Source: a virus
Virus record (IMG/VR): IMGVR_UViG_3300009149_000001
Coordinates: 1-64,000 of that record
Length of the DNA stretch: 64,000 nt
Direction: 5' to 3' (one strand)
Position 1 is the stretch's first letter; the number at the start of each line of letters is the position of its first letter. The position numbers and the translations under genes are program-made. Below the pieces are notes generated by a model. The model was not told the origin of the DNA. It saw nothing but the letters and a program-made list of their open reading frames with translations, and ran no database searches. This document shows, one piece after another, positions 17,508-26,487 of the stretch.

Positions 17508-17698
17508 ATATTACAGTTAGGACATATGACGTTACCGTCAATTACAGGTGCATTAGTATATCGTGTGTGACACTTATTACAATACCCCGATTGGCTAACC
17601 TCTGATTTGTTATAACTAATGACTTTAGGAAGTTCTTCTTTATCTACGAAACCTGTAACGGCTAAGTCTTCTTCTTCAAATCTATCTTCACTGGACAT
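17504..17698 (-). CDS. Zinc-ribbon protein in tail module
   Basis: 64 residues: acidic N-terminus, then CNKC and CPNC knuckles 19 apart. Its stop overlaps the start of the hub gene. Possibly a minor tail or chaperone component; unknown. Confidence 0.6.
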   Translation of the reverse strand: MSSEDRFEEEDLAVTGFVDKEELPKVISYNKSEVSQSGYCNKCHTRYTNAPVIDGNVICPNCNI

Positions 17699-17702
17699 AA
17701 CT

Positions 17703-17819
17703 CTAATCGCTCACTATCATATATAATTGCACAGGGAACTCATAACTAAAGACTGGCCGTTCTCTAGTGTCTGAGGCTCCAATTTGATCAAATTTAATAA
17801 TAGTTGTAATTGTGGTCAT
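17703..17819 (-). CDS. Short ORF resembling the hub N-terminus
   Basis: 38 residues. Its first residues (MTTITTIIKFDQ) closely match the start of the hub protein (MTQITTIIKFNA), after which they diverge. It is linked by ATGA to the gene upstream. It may be a decayed partial duplication of the hub gene or a small true protein. Confidence 0.4.
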   Translation of the reverse strand: MTTITTIIKFDQIGASDTRERPVFSYEFPVQLYMIVSD

Positions 17820-18379
17820 CGCCAAATAAACGCATAAGATATTAGAGCTGCATCACCGGAATTAAGAACTATCCCAGCTGCTAAAACACCTCGTGCAAAT
17901 AAATCACCTGTCACATCTGGGGTAAAGAATATAGCTAATTCGTTAATAGTTTGAGGTCTAGTATATTTTGTTGAACTAATAAAACCATCAATTGTTATAT
18001 GAAATGGTGATGAAGATGATCTAGTTTGAGATGTTGCAGGTATACGATCAGCTGTGGTTAAAGGGGTTTCAGTATCAGTATCACCAATGACTGGTGTAGT
18101 AGTACCTGAACCTGGTTCAATGAAACCAATATCTAAATTAGTTACTTCTGCTCCAACTAAAATATCACCCATATGTTTAAGTCCCACATCAGTTAAAATA
18201 TTATAACCAATTTGTTTAGATTTTGACCCATCTGGATGAGTAATTATAACTTGTAATTTTCCATATCTATGAATGAGCCCTAATTTAATACCAGCTGATA
18301 CTATGAAAGTTTGAACACGTCTAGGTAATTTACCATACCAATGAGATTTAGATATTCTAAAATTGTCAGTAATATTCAT
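17816..18379 (-). CDS. Minor tail/fibre-attachment protein
   Basis: 187 residues. Central GYNILTDVGLKHMGDIL and a C-terminal beta-rich region with NELAIFF resemble the small tail proteins found near adhesins in many siphoviruses. Located between hub and the 2OG oxygenases. Family assignment is by look only. Confidence 0.55.
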   Translation of the reverse strand: MNITDNFRISKSHWYGKLPRRVQTFIVSAGIKLGLIHRYGKLQVIITHPDGSKSKQIGYNILTDVGLKHMGDILVGAEVTNLDIGFIEPGSGTTTPVIGDTDTETPLTTADRIPATSQTRSSSSPFHITIDGFISSTKYTRPQTINELAIFFTPDVTGDLFARGVLAAGIVLNSGDAALISYAFIWR

Positions 18380-18388
18380 AATAATTAA

Positions 18389-18643
18389 CTAAGGCTTACC
18401 AGCTTTATGATCTGAATGGCCCTTCTTACCATTATGATGATGATGATACTCATGTAAAAGGTCTATTTTAGTAAATACCAGTACGTGTATTATATATGAT
18501 GAAGCAATTCCAATAGGCCAAAACACGGGATCCCCTTCAAGAGCAATATACCAGGCAGCTAGAACTGAGGCTTCAAATATAATATGAAAGCCTACTTTGA
18601 TAACATTCTTTGTAAAATGCTCTTTCCATTTCCAATTAGTCAT
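18389..18643 (-). CDS. Membrane protein with His-rich tail
   Basis: 84 residues with two hydrophobic helices (about 15-33 and 38-57) and a C-terminus rich in histidine (HEYHHHHNGKKGH). Size and location allow a holin or other lysis role; the His cluster may bind metal. Confidence 0.55.
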   Translation of the reverse strand: MTNWKWKEHFTKNVIKVGFHIIFEASVLAAWYIALEGDPVFWPIGIASSYIIHVLVFTKIDLLHEYHHHHNGKKGHSDHKAGKP

Positions 18644-19410
18644 TTCTTTTTAATTATTAATGCATTCAATGCAATTGATATACCAGATATATCCTCTTTT
18701 TTAATAATAGCTGTGACTTTAGGCTTGCTAGGTGATCTGTCCACATTGCCTTCAAATGGAACATCACATATAATATTCTTGCAGGGGATAGAACCTATTT
18801 CTTTATTATCTTTCATGTACGTACAATACCAAGTATTTTCATGAATATTGTAACGAAGTGAAATATGATCAAAATCTTCTTTAATTGATTGTACTATCTG
18901 ATTTCCTATATCCCCCTTGCCAGTAAGTACAAATTCACCAGGCTTTACCTCATCCAATATCTCAATATCCTTCTTGGCTACAACAAATCTACCATGCCAC
19001 ACACCATCTTCCCAAGACATTGTACTAAACGGACAGTTGACTTTGACATTATCTGCAATATAGTTGAAAAGATGTTTATTATTTACATCCATGAAATTCA
19101 ACATCCATTTATGATTATTAGGATCGCCTTCGGCGTAAATAAATCCAATCTGTATGTGATCATAAACCATTTCAGAAGTTAATAAATTTGTATTTTTATA
19201 TTTCTTTGCAATCTCCTTAAGAGACATCGAGCCTTTGGGAGTTTCTACACCTTGATAATCATTATCAAAGTTTACAAAGTAAAATGGCTCTTTATCATTC
19301 TCAATATCAATAAATACCTTCGGAATAATCTTGAACTTTATTATGTGCCCAGTTTCTGTTTTAATCTCTATAATATGTTCATTAGATTTTATAGGTTTAA
19401 ATAATGTCAT
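18640..19410 (-). CDS. Hypothetical protein among tail genes
   Basis: I place the start at ATG 19410 (MTLFKPIKSNEHIIEI), because the longer frame to 19524 runs into the 2OG oxygenase gene. About 256 residues, beta-rich, no motif recognised. Contains WYCTYMKDNKEIG and a lysine-rich C-terminus. Confidence 0.6.
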   Translation of the reverse strand: MTLFKPIKSNEHIIEIKTETGHIIKFKIIPKVFIDIENDKEPFYFVNFDNDYQGVETPKGSMSLKEIAKKYKNTNLLTSEMVYDHIQIGFIYAEGDPNNHKWMLNFMDVNNKHLFNYIADNVKVNCPFSTMSWEDGVWHGRFVVAKKDIEILDEVKPGEFVLTGKGDIGNQIVQSIKEDFDHISLRYNIHENTWYCTYMKDNKEIGSIPCKNIICDVPFEGNVDRSPSKPKVTAIIKKEDISGISIALNALIIKKK

Positions 19411-19468
19411 ACTTTTTCTATTACTACAACCTCTGTACTTAAAGACTTGTGATCTAAACAACTTTACC

Positions 19469-20005
19469 TTATGATTTGATATTGTCAAAAATACAATCGG
19501 CATACGGGCCATCTTGGTTGACATAATGAAAAAAGCCTTGGGCTTGATACTTGACTCTTTTATCAGCTTCCTGTCTCCAGTGGGTTAATTCACATCCCAT
19601 GTAAATTAATCCGTCACCAGGTTCTAAAATAACTTCGTAATCCTTATCATCACTTCCTGTAATCCATATTGGCCAAGAATAATCTCCATCATACCCCAAA
19701 TTCATAGTGACGGACACTTCACAGGCTGGTCTATCTTTATGTGGTGCTAACATGGATATGGCATTATATTTTCTAGAATAATTGTATGTTGGATATAATT
19801 TATAATCGGTAAGTTTTTCAATTTTTGGTAATAGCCTAATATGTGTTTTATTAAGTTCTATATTGTTGTAAAATGCCGGAGCACCAGGAGTTAGTCTATC
19901 ATCTTTCCCAGTTAATTCTCTAAAATATTCTAATAAATTTGGAATGTCTTTGGTATGATTATTAACATCATATAATCCTCGGACTACAAGAAATCCAAGA
20001 TTCAT
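19469..20005 (-). CDS. 2-oxoglutarate/Fe(II)-dependent oxygenase-like protein
   Basis: 178 residues. The facial triad is visible: LAPHKDRPACEVS (HxD) near residue 88 and the second His in IYMGCELTHWRQE near 133, preceded by LEPGDG, as in 2OG hydroxylases. The substrate is unknown. It overlaps the neighbouring oxygenase gene by 4 nt, suggesting a functional pair. Confidence 0.78.
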   Translation of the reverse strand: MNLGFLVVRGLYDVNNHTKDIPNLLEYFRELTGKDDRLTPGAPAFYNNIELNKTHIRLLPKIEKLTDYKLYPTYNYSRKYNAISMLAPHKDRPACEVSVTMNLGYDGDYSWPIWITGSDDKDYEVILEPGDGLIYMGCELTHWRQEADKRVKYQAQGFFHYVNQDGPYADCIFDNIKS

Positions 20006-20694
20006 TGATATTTATACGATCCTTCATTGATAGATAACCAAAAGTTAATACTAAATCGCCCATCCTCAAACTTATTGCCCAACAACTTTACCGTTTCAAC
20101 AGCATGCCATGTTGTATCAGATTGAAATATAACTGCTCTATTATGTTTAGGTTGAATTTTGAGTGTATCAGATAAATTATTTCCTGCCAATATTAATTCA
20201 CCTCCTTCGAATTGTTCAGGTTCATTGTTTAAATAATAACACAAAGTTACCAGTCTACTGTTGGTACCCAGTGATCGATCTGTATGATATCCATAGAAAT
20301 CACACATTCCGTAACGTGAAAGAATAGTCTCCGAGTAGTTAGTAGAATTTAATATATGAAAGAAGCCTTTGTTCGTAATTGATTTTAGGAACATAGGATG
20401 TAGTACTTCATCATGAAGTGCCTTTAATATCACTGATTTTTCTCTTTTATTTTCGTATAATGTATCTAAATATACGACATCATTCTGTCTGATTTTTTGT
20501 TTGTCATATTCTATTTCTTTTAGACAAGCATCACAGCCATCTTGAGCATGTGCAACACCTCGTGTTTTAGCAGGTACGTAAAATGTTTCTAATCTAGAAC
20601 ATTCTTCCAAACAAGCTTGAGCCAACTTTGGGGATAAAAAATTATCAATAATGATGTGAGGTTCTGGTGAATCGTAATAGTTAAAAGTTTTCAA
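20002..20694 (-). CDS. Prolyl-4-hydroxylase-type 2OG oxygenase
   Basis: 230 residues. HIIIDNFLSP near residue 14 opens the domain. YGYHTDRS near 131 is the HxD motif, followed by TLCYYLNN and FEGGELIL. DTTWHAVETV near 195 supplies the distal His and SINFWLS the end of the fold, with an Arg nearby for 2OG. Likely modifies a protein (perhaps a tail or host surface protein) or a nucleic acid. Confidence 0.88.
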   Translation of the reverse strand: MKTFNYYDSPEPHIIIDNFLSPKLAQACLEECSRLETFYVPAKTRGVAHAQDGCDACLKEIEYDKQKIRQNDVVYLDTLYENKREKSVILKALHDEVLHPMFLKSITNKGFFHILNSTNYSETILSRYGMCDFYGYHTDRSLGTNSRLVTLCYYLNNEPEQFEGGELILAGNNLSDTLKIQPKHNRAVIFQSDTTWHAVETVKLLGNKFEDGRFSINFWLSINEGSYKYQ

Positions 20695-20795
20695 ATTCTT
20701 ATATGTCCATTAATTGTAATTCTAGTTCCATATTTAATAGGTTTGACCCTATGAGGTATCCATTACGACAATTATAATTATTTTGTCTAATACAC

Positions 20796-22157
20796 TCATA
20801 ATTTTTGTATATATGATACTGTTAGACTTACAGGGTCATTTGTTGTACTCCCGTGATCATGGCTACCTCCTGTTCCCGTTGTATATGATGCTGAAGCACT
20901 GGGTGTTGGTGAAGTTAATGCGTGACTGTGTGGTCTCCATGAGCCACCACCTCCACTAGAACCATTTCCACCTGAACCACCAGCAGCAGTACTACCAGAA
21001 GTTGTATGGGTGTGACTACTAGACCCCGTATGTGTGTGAGTTGTAGCTGTATGTGTGTGAGTTGCAGCACCACCTTGTGTGCCTGGGTTTGTACAAGCAT
21101 TAGGTATTGTTCTGATATATCTATCCAATAGATTAGGAGTATTACAATTTCCATCGGCAATTCTAAATCCTGCCGGAACAGAAGAATTAACACCTGTCCA
21201 TAAACCAATTAACCCTGGTGAGACTCCAGGATTATGCAAACTAACACTGGTTTTTTTAATAACAGCTAACTCGTGATATTGTGGTAAATTGCAAGAATTA
21301 GCATGTTGATGTGCACCAGTACTACATGTTAATCCGCCAATAGTGGTACCGCTAACAGCACCAGACCCAGCTCCGTGTGCGTGACCACCGGTGATAGGCA
21401 TTGTGGCAGGATTATATCTCCACACACTAGTATTTGATGCGGGTCCAAAACATCCCACACTATGAGAATGGGATGAACCTGTGGCAGTGTGAGTGTGATT
21501 ACCATTAGAACTGTGTTGATGTGTAGCAGCCCCACCGGTAACTTGAGGATTAGTGCATGCATCTGGAACTCCTTTAATAATTTCATTGGATATATAATTT
21601 GAATTAAGAGAATAAGTAATTGGTATAGCAGAGATGGCTAAATTAGTATAAGCACTAACACCTGTTGGGATATGATTCAATCTCATACTAATTGTAGTGC
21701 TGTTCTTTATGATATGTCTAATTGTAATATTAGATGGTTCAATATTTTGTGTATCGTGAGTGTGTGCACCAGTACTACATGCTGTACTTACTGTGAATGT
21801 AGTTGATCCAGAAGTTTGATTGTGGGTATGGGCTGTACTCGAAAAGCCACTGAGCCCTGGACAACCTGTAAATGCCCCAGCGGGAGTACTTGATCCACCA
21901 GTATTAATGGTGTGAGTATGTCCTGGTGTAGGAGATCCAGCAGCGTGAGTATGACCAGCTACTGCAGTAGGTTCACAGTGGGTATTTGCACCAAGACTAG
22001 TACCTGGATTAGTACATAAGTTGGGAATATTTTTTGGATATTTAGCAAACAGACTACTTTCGTCTATAAATTCTCCTGGTAAATCTCCTGCGTTACCATC
22101 ATGTAATAATACTAAAGATGAAGGTACACGAGCTTGTCTAAAACTTCGAGATACTAA
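20796..22157 (-). CDS. Tail fibre/collar protein with repeated His-Thr modules; no canonical start
   Basis: Gly/Thr/His-rich fibre with three related modules, each containing IPN(A/L)CTNPGT or similar followed by HTHT-type strings, as in tail-collar proteins with metal-binding His repeats. The frame is open back to TTA 22155-22157, and the first module (DGNAGDLPGEF...IPNLCTNPGT) clearly aligns with later ones, so ATG 21686 cannot be the true start. No ATG, GTG or TTG lies upstream of it in frame. The TTA overlaps the TAG of the preceding gene. About 453 residues in all. Confidence 0.75.
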   Translation of the reverse strand, partial: LVSRSFRQARVPSSLVLLHDGNAGDLPGEFIDESSLFAKYPKNIPNLCTNPGTSLGANTHCEPTAVAGHTHAAGSPTPGHTHTINTGGSSTPAGAFTGCPGLSGFSSTAHTHNQTSGSTTFTVSTACSTGAHTHDTQNIEPSNITIRHIIKNSTTISMRLNHIPTGVSAYTNLAISAIPITYSLNSNYISNEIIKGVPDACTNPQVTGGAATHQHSSNGNHTHTATGSSHSHSVGCFGPASNTSVWRYNPATMPITGGHAHGAGSGAVSGTTIGGLTCSTGAHQHANSCNLPQYHELAVIKKTSVSLHNPGVSPGLIGLWTGVNSSVPAGFRIADGNCNTPNLLDRYIRTIPNACTNPGTQGGAATHTHTATTHTHTGSSSHTHTTSGSTAAGGSGGNGSSGGGGSWRPHSHALTSPTPSASASYTTGTGGSHDHGSTTNDPVSLTVSYIQKL

Positions 22158-22519
22158 TTACAGTCACCACACAAAATAATTACATCATCTTCTATCTTGG
22201 TAACATATGACAGTCTTCCTTTGAGAATACTATTGTAACCAACAATTCTTGGTTTTGTTGTTCTTGAAATTTTATGGGTAGGTTGATCTAGAGTATGACC
22301 AAAGGCTTGATCACCTGTAGTGCCTATAAAATTACATTTATCACATTTGTATGCAGATACATCTTGTTTAATTTCTTGTTTAACTACTTTAGTTTCAAAT
22401 TTCTTTTTACATTTTTGACATGCTTTAGGTACTACACCACCGCCTATTTGTAAGACATTACCAACTTCGTCTTCCTGTGCATTACCCGATTTAATAAATT
22501 TCCACTTCATATTCCCCAT
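22154..22519 (-). CDS. Zinc-finger protein in adhesin cluster
   Basis: 121 residues with CQKCKKKF, CDKCNF and a terminal CGDCN, plus a histidine (FGHTLDQPTH) that makes a C2H2-like arrangement. Probably a minor tail or chaperone component. ATG 22519 is used; 22510 is also possible. Confidence 0.6.
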   Translation of the reverse strand: MGNMKWKFIKSGNAQEDEVGNVLQIGGGVVPKACQKCKKKFETKVVKQEIKQDVSAYKCDKCNFIGTTGDQAFGHTLDQPTHKISRTTKPRIVGYNSILKGRLSYVTKIEDDVIILCGDCN

Positions 22520-23061
22520 ACCTCCAACTGTTGCATGGTCGCGGTACCAGAAGTTGTATTTTCTAAAAAGAATTCTATTGTATGAACTGCATTATTAGAC
22601 CATCCTGTTGCATCAATGGTACCTGTTACTTTTACATATGATGTTGAAGCTGTAGATAAATCCAAGTCACCTGAACCTGTAAGATCATGCCCTACACGGA
22701 GGTGTGCTGTGTTTGCTGAAGCCTTTAGCATGGCAACAATTGTAATTGTATTACCTGTATATCCTTCGGCGCTTTTAATAAAATCAATATCTTTAACTTG
22801 AACCGGTGAAGTTGTAGTTCCTGTAACTATTGTAGAATCAGCCCCAATTAATACATTAAGATTTCCTCTCGTATCTGTAGCTCCACCTCCAATTTGAACT
22901 TGGAGAAATCCAACTGTGCTATTATATGTAATATCGCCAACCTCATTATCTACAGCTGATATTCCTGCAATTTCAGCCTCGGTACCTTTTCTAATTCCCT
23001 TGTTGTTTGCAGATCTTTCTGTAATAGTATCACCGTCAGTCCATTTAAGCAAAGCCATCAT
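22507..23061 (-). CDS. Tail fibre tip protein
   Basis: 184 residues. The C-terminal 105 residues are a beta domain closely related to the C-terminus of the long fibre at 42618: both run VK(D/N)IDFIK, then ...KTGTID or KVTGTID, then HT(V/I)E(F/V)F. This points to a shared receptor-binding head. Starts ATGATG next to the gene upstream. Confidence 0.65.
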   Translation of the reverse strand: MMALLKWTDGDTITERSANNKGIRKGTEAEIAGISAVDNEVGDITYNSTVGFLQVQIGGGATDTRGNLNVLIGADSTIVTGTTTSPVQVKDIDFIKSAEGYTGNTITIVAMLKASANTAHLRVGHDLTGSGDLDLSTASTSYVKVTGTIDATGWSNNAVHTIEFFLENTTSGTATMQQLEVWGI

Positions 23062-23318
23062 ACTTCTACCTCAAATGTTTGACCAGTCATACTCTTGTTT
23101 ATTTCTTTCTCTGCGTTTTGAACTAACGGGACAGCCTCATCCTTAAATATTGCAATTATCATATCAATTGTAGTATTTAATTCAAATTGTTGTTGATATA
23201 TACGAGGAGTCTTTAGAAGCCCATTAACAATATCATTATCAGTTGTCCATTTAATTGCAACCCTACGACCTTTTTTATTAATAACGTCTGATTTAAGATC
23301 TGATAGTATTTTAGTCAT
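23058..23318 (-). CDS. Hypothetical tail-associated protein
   Basis: 86 residues, helical, no motif recognised. Overlaps the genes on both sides by 4 nt. Confidence 0.6.
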   Translation of the reverse strand: MTKILSDLKSDVINKKGRRVAIKWTTDNDIVNGLLKTPRIYQQQFELNTTIDMIIAIFKDEAVPLVQNAEKEINKSMTGQTFEVEV

Positions 23319-23620
23319 TGTGTTATTTCCTCTAATATTTCAATTTCTTTTGAAGTTGTAAAATCCGAAAAGGACCGTTTTTTTGCATTTCCAAGCCAAT
23401 CTTTTAATATAGGCTCAGGATGCTTTTTTGCTTCATCTAAGATATTATATAGTTCAATATAATGTTTAATTAAATTATAGGGCGTCCAGCCATTAGGAAT
23501 ATTAATAACATTGATCATTTTATTATGTTTTAGACAATCTTCAATATGAATCATCTGATCTATAATAGATCGTTGACGCATAAGTATATAATCTAGCCTA
23601 TTAAGATGTTCCAATTTCAC
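23315..23620 (-). CDS. Hypothetical tail-associated protein
   Basis: 101 residues, mostly helical and charged (LNRLDYILMRQRSIIDQMI at the start). Possibly a fibre chaperone; no family seen. Confidence 0.55.
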   Translation of the reverse strand: MKLEHLNRLDYILMRQRSIIDQMIHIEDCLKHNKMINVINIPNGWTPYNLIKHYIELYNILDEAKKHPEPILKDWLGNAKKRSFSDFTTSKEIEILEEITQ

Positions 23621-24233
23621 TAAGTCCTATGCGTGCAGTTCCTATAAGAAATGGAGATGCTAAGATGGAAACCTTAAGCAATTCACCAAAAGCCCCACCA
23701 TCATCAACGGTTTCACCAGGTAGTGCAGTAGCATCATGATTAATTAATAAGTTAAATGTAATAGTTTGTGAAGCTCCTTGTTCTGTTTTTCTCTTTAACC
23801 AGAAAGGTACACCTTCTCCCTGTCTTAACATTCCTATTGGAATTCTAACTGTATCCCATGCACCATCATCAGCATTCTCTTCACCAAAAAATGTTACACC
23901 CGTTGGAGTTACATCTTCAGTTGCAATAGTGGGTGCAATACCAGTAGTTCGACCATCACCTTTACCACTAGGATCAAGTCCAATTGATACTTGAGATAGC
24001 GCTGGATTAGTTGATAATTCTAAAGTAACACCTGTATATGTTGTTGCATCTGGATTATAAATATAAGCAGCCCTATATTCTGTTTTACCAACGAGACCTT
24101 CTGATCTTGAAACATCATCAAATAAATTTTGTGAAGTATTATCAATAACAAGAGTATCTGATCTTTGTCCACCTAATGAACCTTTAGGAGCTGAATTAAG
24201 TTGTCCACCTGCTAAACTAATTCCTATAGTCAA
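23601..24233 (-). CDS. Tail/baseplate structural protein
   Basis: 210 residues, Gly/Thr-rich beta composition, with GEGVPFWLKRKTEQGASQ near residue 133. This resembles upper-baseplate or fibre-connector proteins seen beside adhesins. Assignment by composition and position. Confidence 0.5.
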   Translation of the reverse strand: MTIGISLAGGQLNSAPKGSLGGQRSDTLVIDNTSQNLFDDVSRSEGLVGKTEYRAAYIYNPDATTYTGVTLELSTNPALSQVSIGLDPSGKGDGRTTGIAPTIATEDVTPTGVTFFGEENADDGAWDTVRIPIGMLRQGEGVPFWLKRKTEQGASQTITFNLLINHDATALPGETVDDGGAFGELLKVSILASPFLIGTARIGLSEIGTS

Positions 24234-24331
24234 TGTTGTTCACACCTACCACATATATCACGATTTAAGTTAATAACTCTAACACATCCACAATCACATG
24301 GGCAAACTTTGGGAAGAGGATAATCGCTCAT
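24230..24331 (-). CDS. Zinc-ribbon micropeptide
   Basis: 33 residues (MSDYPLPKVCPCDCGCVRVI... CGRCEQH) with six cysteines. It is coupled by ATGA overlaps to the genes on both sides, so it is very likely translated. Confidence 0.5.
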   Translation of the reverse strand: MSDYPLPKVCPCDCGCVRVINLNRDICGRCEQH

Positions 24332-25941
24332 CTTTTTCTCCTCAAAGCCATACGTTGATTGAATGCAAATATACCTTCATTGGCACGATACTTTACATAA
24401 GTATCATCATCCCCGACTGCTAGTATTGTTAAAATTCCCCCAACATTTGTATTAGTTGCACCTGATATTACACCAACACACACGACAGCTAGATTAGTAA
24501 AAGACCAAGTGATATTATCTAAAACAGTAGAACTAGTAGCTGTAATCACACTACCAATTGGTCTTTCAACAAAGCCTATGTAACCTAGTGTATCATTTGC
24601 AGTTAAAGTATCATACCAAGCCATCCAATTATCATCTAATAATAAAATTCCAGTATCTACATCTGAATCATTAGTAAATGTAAAAGGATTAACCGTTGGA
24701 GATAGATTGAGTGGATTTCCCCTATTGGTGTCATCAGTTTTAAGTTGATTAAAATCTTGTATCTGGGTTGCTGTAGTTCCTGTAGATAAAGCAACTCTTT
24801 CTTTAACTGTATTAATTCTAAATTCTTTTGATGTTGCAGCAACTCGAACATATGGTGTACCTCGTCTAATATTAATTTCATGTTCTAATATACCATACTT
24901 TACATTCATTACAACTTGAGAATTATTAAATCTGGTAAATATTATATCGTGTAATGTTGTTGCAAGATCACCTTGAGTTGATTTTGGAATAACCTCCCCA
25001 GTTAAGGCCCAAGCTGTTCCACTCCAACCCCACACTTGCATACCAGGAGTTGTAGGTCTAAACCATAATCTAATAATACCGTTTTCAACTATTCTATCAC
25101 CTGTAAATTCATGATCAGATGAATAGACTTCTTCCCAATTAGTTTCATCTATATCAGATGTTATTATAGTATCAAAGACTTGAACACGACCAATTAATCT
25201 GGTTGATAAAGCGACATCATAAGTTAAGAATATCTTAGGATAAAAGATCCATATAAAATCAGACTTTACGGTCTTAGTAGTTGTTTGATCTGTTACTAAT
25301 TGTAAGAATACTTTACACTCAGCAATGTTTGCCAAGAGAGATCCTATATAAACCCGTGTCTTGGCTCCCGAAGCGGATTTATCTTTTAAATAGAATTTAG
25401 TAATACCTTCGTCAAGGAAGTCAAGTTCAAAATTGATCTCCGTTGACGCAGATGACATTGCTGTTGTAGATAATACAGTAGCAACGCCCCCCACTATTTC
25501 TCGAAAAATGACTTGTGGATTAGCTGCTCCGATTTCGAAATCAATTTGCAAAGCGTCTAGAGTTGCTAGATCTTGGAATTCATATCTTACCTTTTCATCT
25601 CCTGATGCAAGTGTTGCATCTTGTAATTCCATATGACCTACAATTTTAAGGCCCGGATAAAAGTACATGAAAGGGTTAAAGGTTGAGGTCTTTGTTACTT
25701 CAAATGTGTCATTACTAAAGGCAGCTATTTCTAATTTACCTGCTGTTACATTGGCTGAATCTCCTCCAATATCACCTGTACTATTAGAGGCCATCTCAGC
25801 ACCAATTGCCGCATTATAATGTGAACCTATTAAAAAGTTAATGATTGGCACACTACCATCTTTAGTTAATCTATTAAATGATTTTGAAAGTGGTGAAAAT
25901 GTACCAGCCCCACTAGGGGGAGAGAGAGAGATATGTGCCAT
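24328..25941 (-). CDS. Large tail/baseplate protein
   Basis: 537 residues, beta-rich. N-terminal part has a lectin-like flavour (residues 50-230), C-terminal part ends FNQRMALRRKR. It follows the tape measure and distal-tail genes, the usual place for a tail hub or evenly-spaced fibre protein. No single family recognised. Confidence 0.6.
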   Translation of the reverse strand: MAHISLSPPSGAGTFSPLSKSFNRLTKDGSVPIINFLIGSHYNAAIGAEMASNSTGDIGGDSANVTAGKLEIAAFSNDTFEVTKTSTFNPFMYFYPGLKIVGHMELQDATLASGDEKVRYEFQDLATLDALQIDFEIGAANPQVIFREIVGGVATVLSTTAMSSASTEINFELDFLDEGITKFYLKDKSASGAKTRVYIGSLLANIAECKVFLQLVTDQTTTKTVKSDFIWIFYPKIFLTYDVALSTRLIGRVQVFDTIITSDIDETNWEEVYSSDHEFTGDRIVENGIIRLWFRPTTPGMQVWGWSGTAWALTGEVIPKSTQGDLATTLHDIIFTRFNNSQVVMNVKYGILEHEINIRRGTPYVRVAATSKEFRINTVKERVALSTGTTATQIQDFNQLKTDDTNRGNPLNLSPTVNPFTFTNDSDVDTGILLLDDNWMAWYDTLTANDTLGYIGFVERPIGSVITATSSTVLDNITWSFTNLAVVCVGVISGATNTNVGGILTILAVGDDDTYVKYRANEGIFAFNQRMALRRKR

Positions 25942-26486
25942 TATATACTGAAAATCTTCTCCAATACATTAATAAAACTATCAAAGTCAAATGAATCATT
26001 GGTACCGTCTGGTATGTCTGTGCCTATACCATCTTCATCAGATGTTGGATCTACTACATCAGAATCAGATATAGCACCTTGATCACCAAATTGTACAAAT
26101 GTTATAGTGTAACTGTGAACTGGTCCTACCCCACCAACAAAACCTGAATCGGTCACTGACTGGGCAGCTACAGCTCCAATCTCGGATTTATTAACTGCAT
26201 ATCGTCCGTTATAGAAAGCAAAGTTTGGTTCAGCTACCTCATCAACTGTAATCTGAATAGATGGTTCATCAGCGTTCTTTGTTAGCTCCCATAGAGCAAA
26301 TGCTTTAAAAGATGGCCAAATTAATCCTGTAATTTCAAGTTCATATAAATCAGGTCCAGTATCTGTTGGCATTGGAAAGTCAAACAGAATCTGTTTTGCC
26401 TCTTGTTTTCTCATAACACGTCTCTTAATGGATGATGGGGCAATTGGTAATGTTATAGGACCAAAAGACCAAGCACTATCGGGCAT
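25941..26486 (-). CDS. Putative distal tail protein
   Basis: 181 residues directly downstream of the tape measure. The start (WSFGPITLPIAPSSIKRR) and FDFPMPTDTGPDLYELEI fit distal-tail or LysM-less baseplate proteins, which begin with similar beta strands. C-terminus is acidic. Position is the main evidence. Confidence 0.6.
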   Translation of the reverse strand: MPDSAWSFGPITLPIAPSSIKRRVMRKQEAKQILFDFPMPTDTGPDLYELEITGLIWPSFKAFALWELTKNADEPSIQITVDEVAEPNFAFYNGRYAVNKSEIGAVAAQSVTDSGFVGGVGPVHSYTITFVQFGDQGAISDSDVVDPTSDEDGIGTDIPDGTNDSFDFDSFINVLEKIFSI

Positions 26487-26487
26487 T

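Noticed and set aside
20695-20795. Remnant resembling the end of another 2OG oxygenase or fibre (IPHRVKPIKYGTR on the minus strand)
   Set aside because: Only about 22 codons, bounded by stops and lacking a start; suggestive of decay but too short to claim.
20796-22157. Tandem HTHT/HTHS coding repeats as a CRISPR-like array
   Set aside because: The periodicity is protein-level (His-Thr strings in a fibre) and the nucleotide repeats are not exact.
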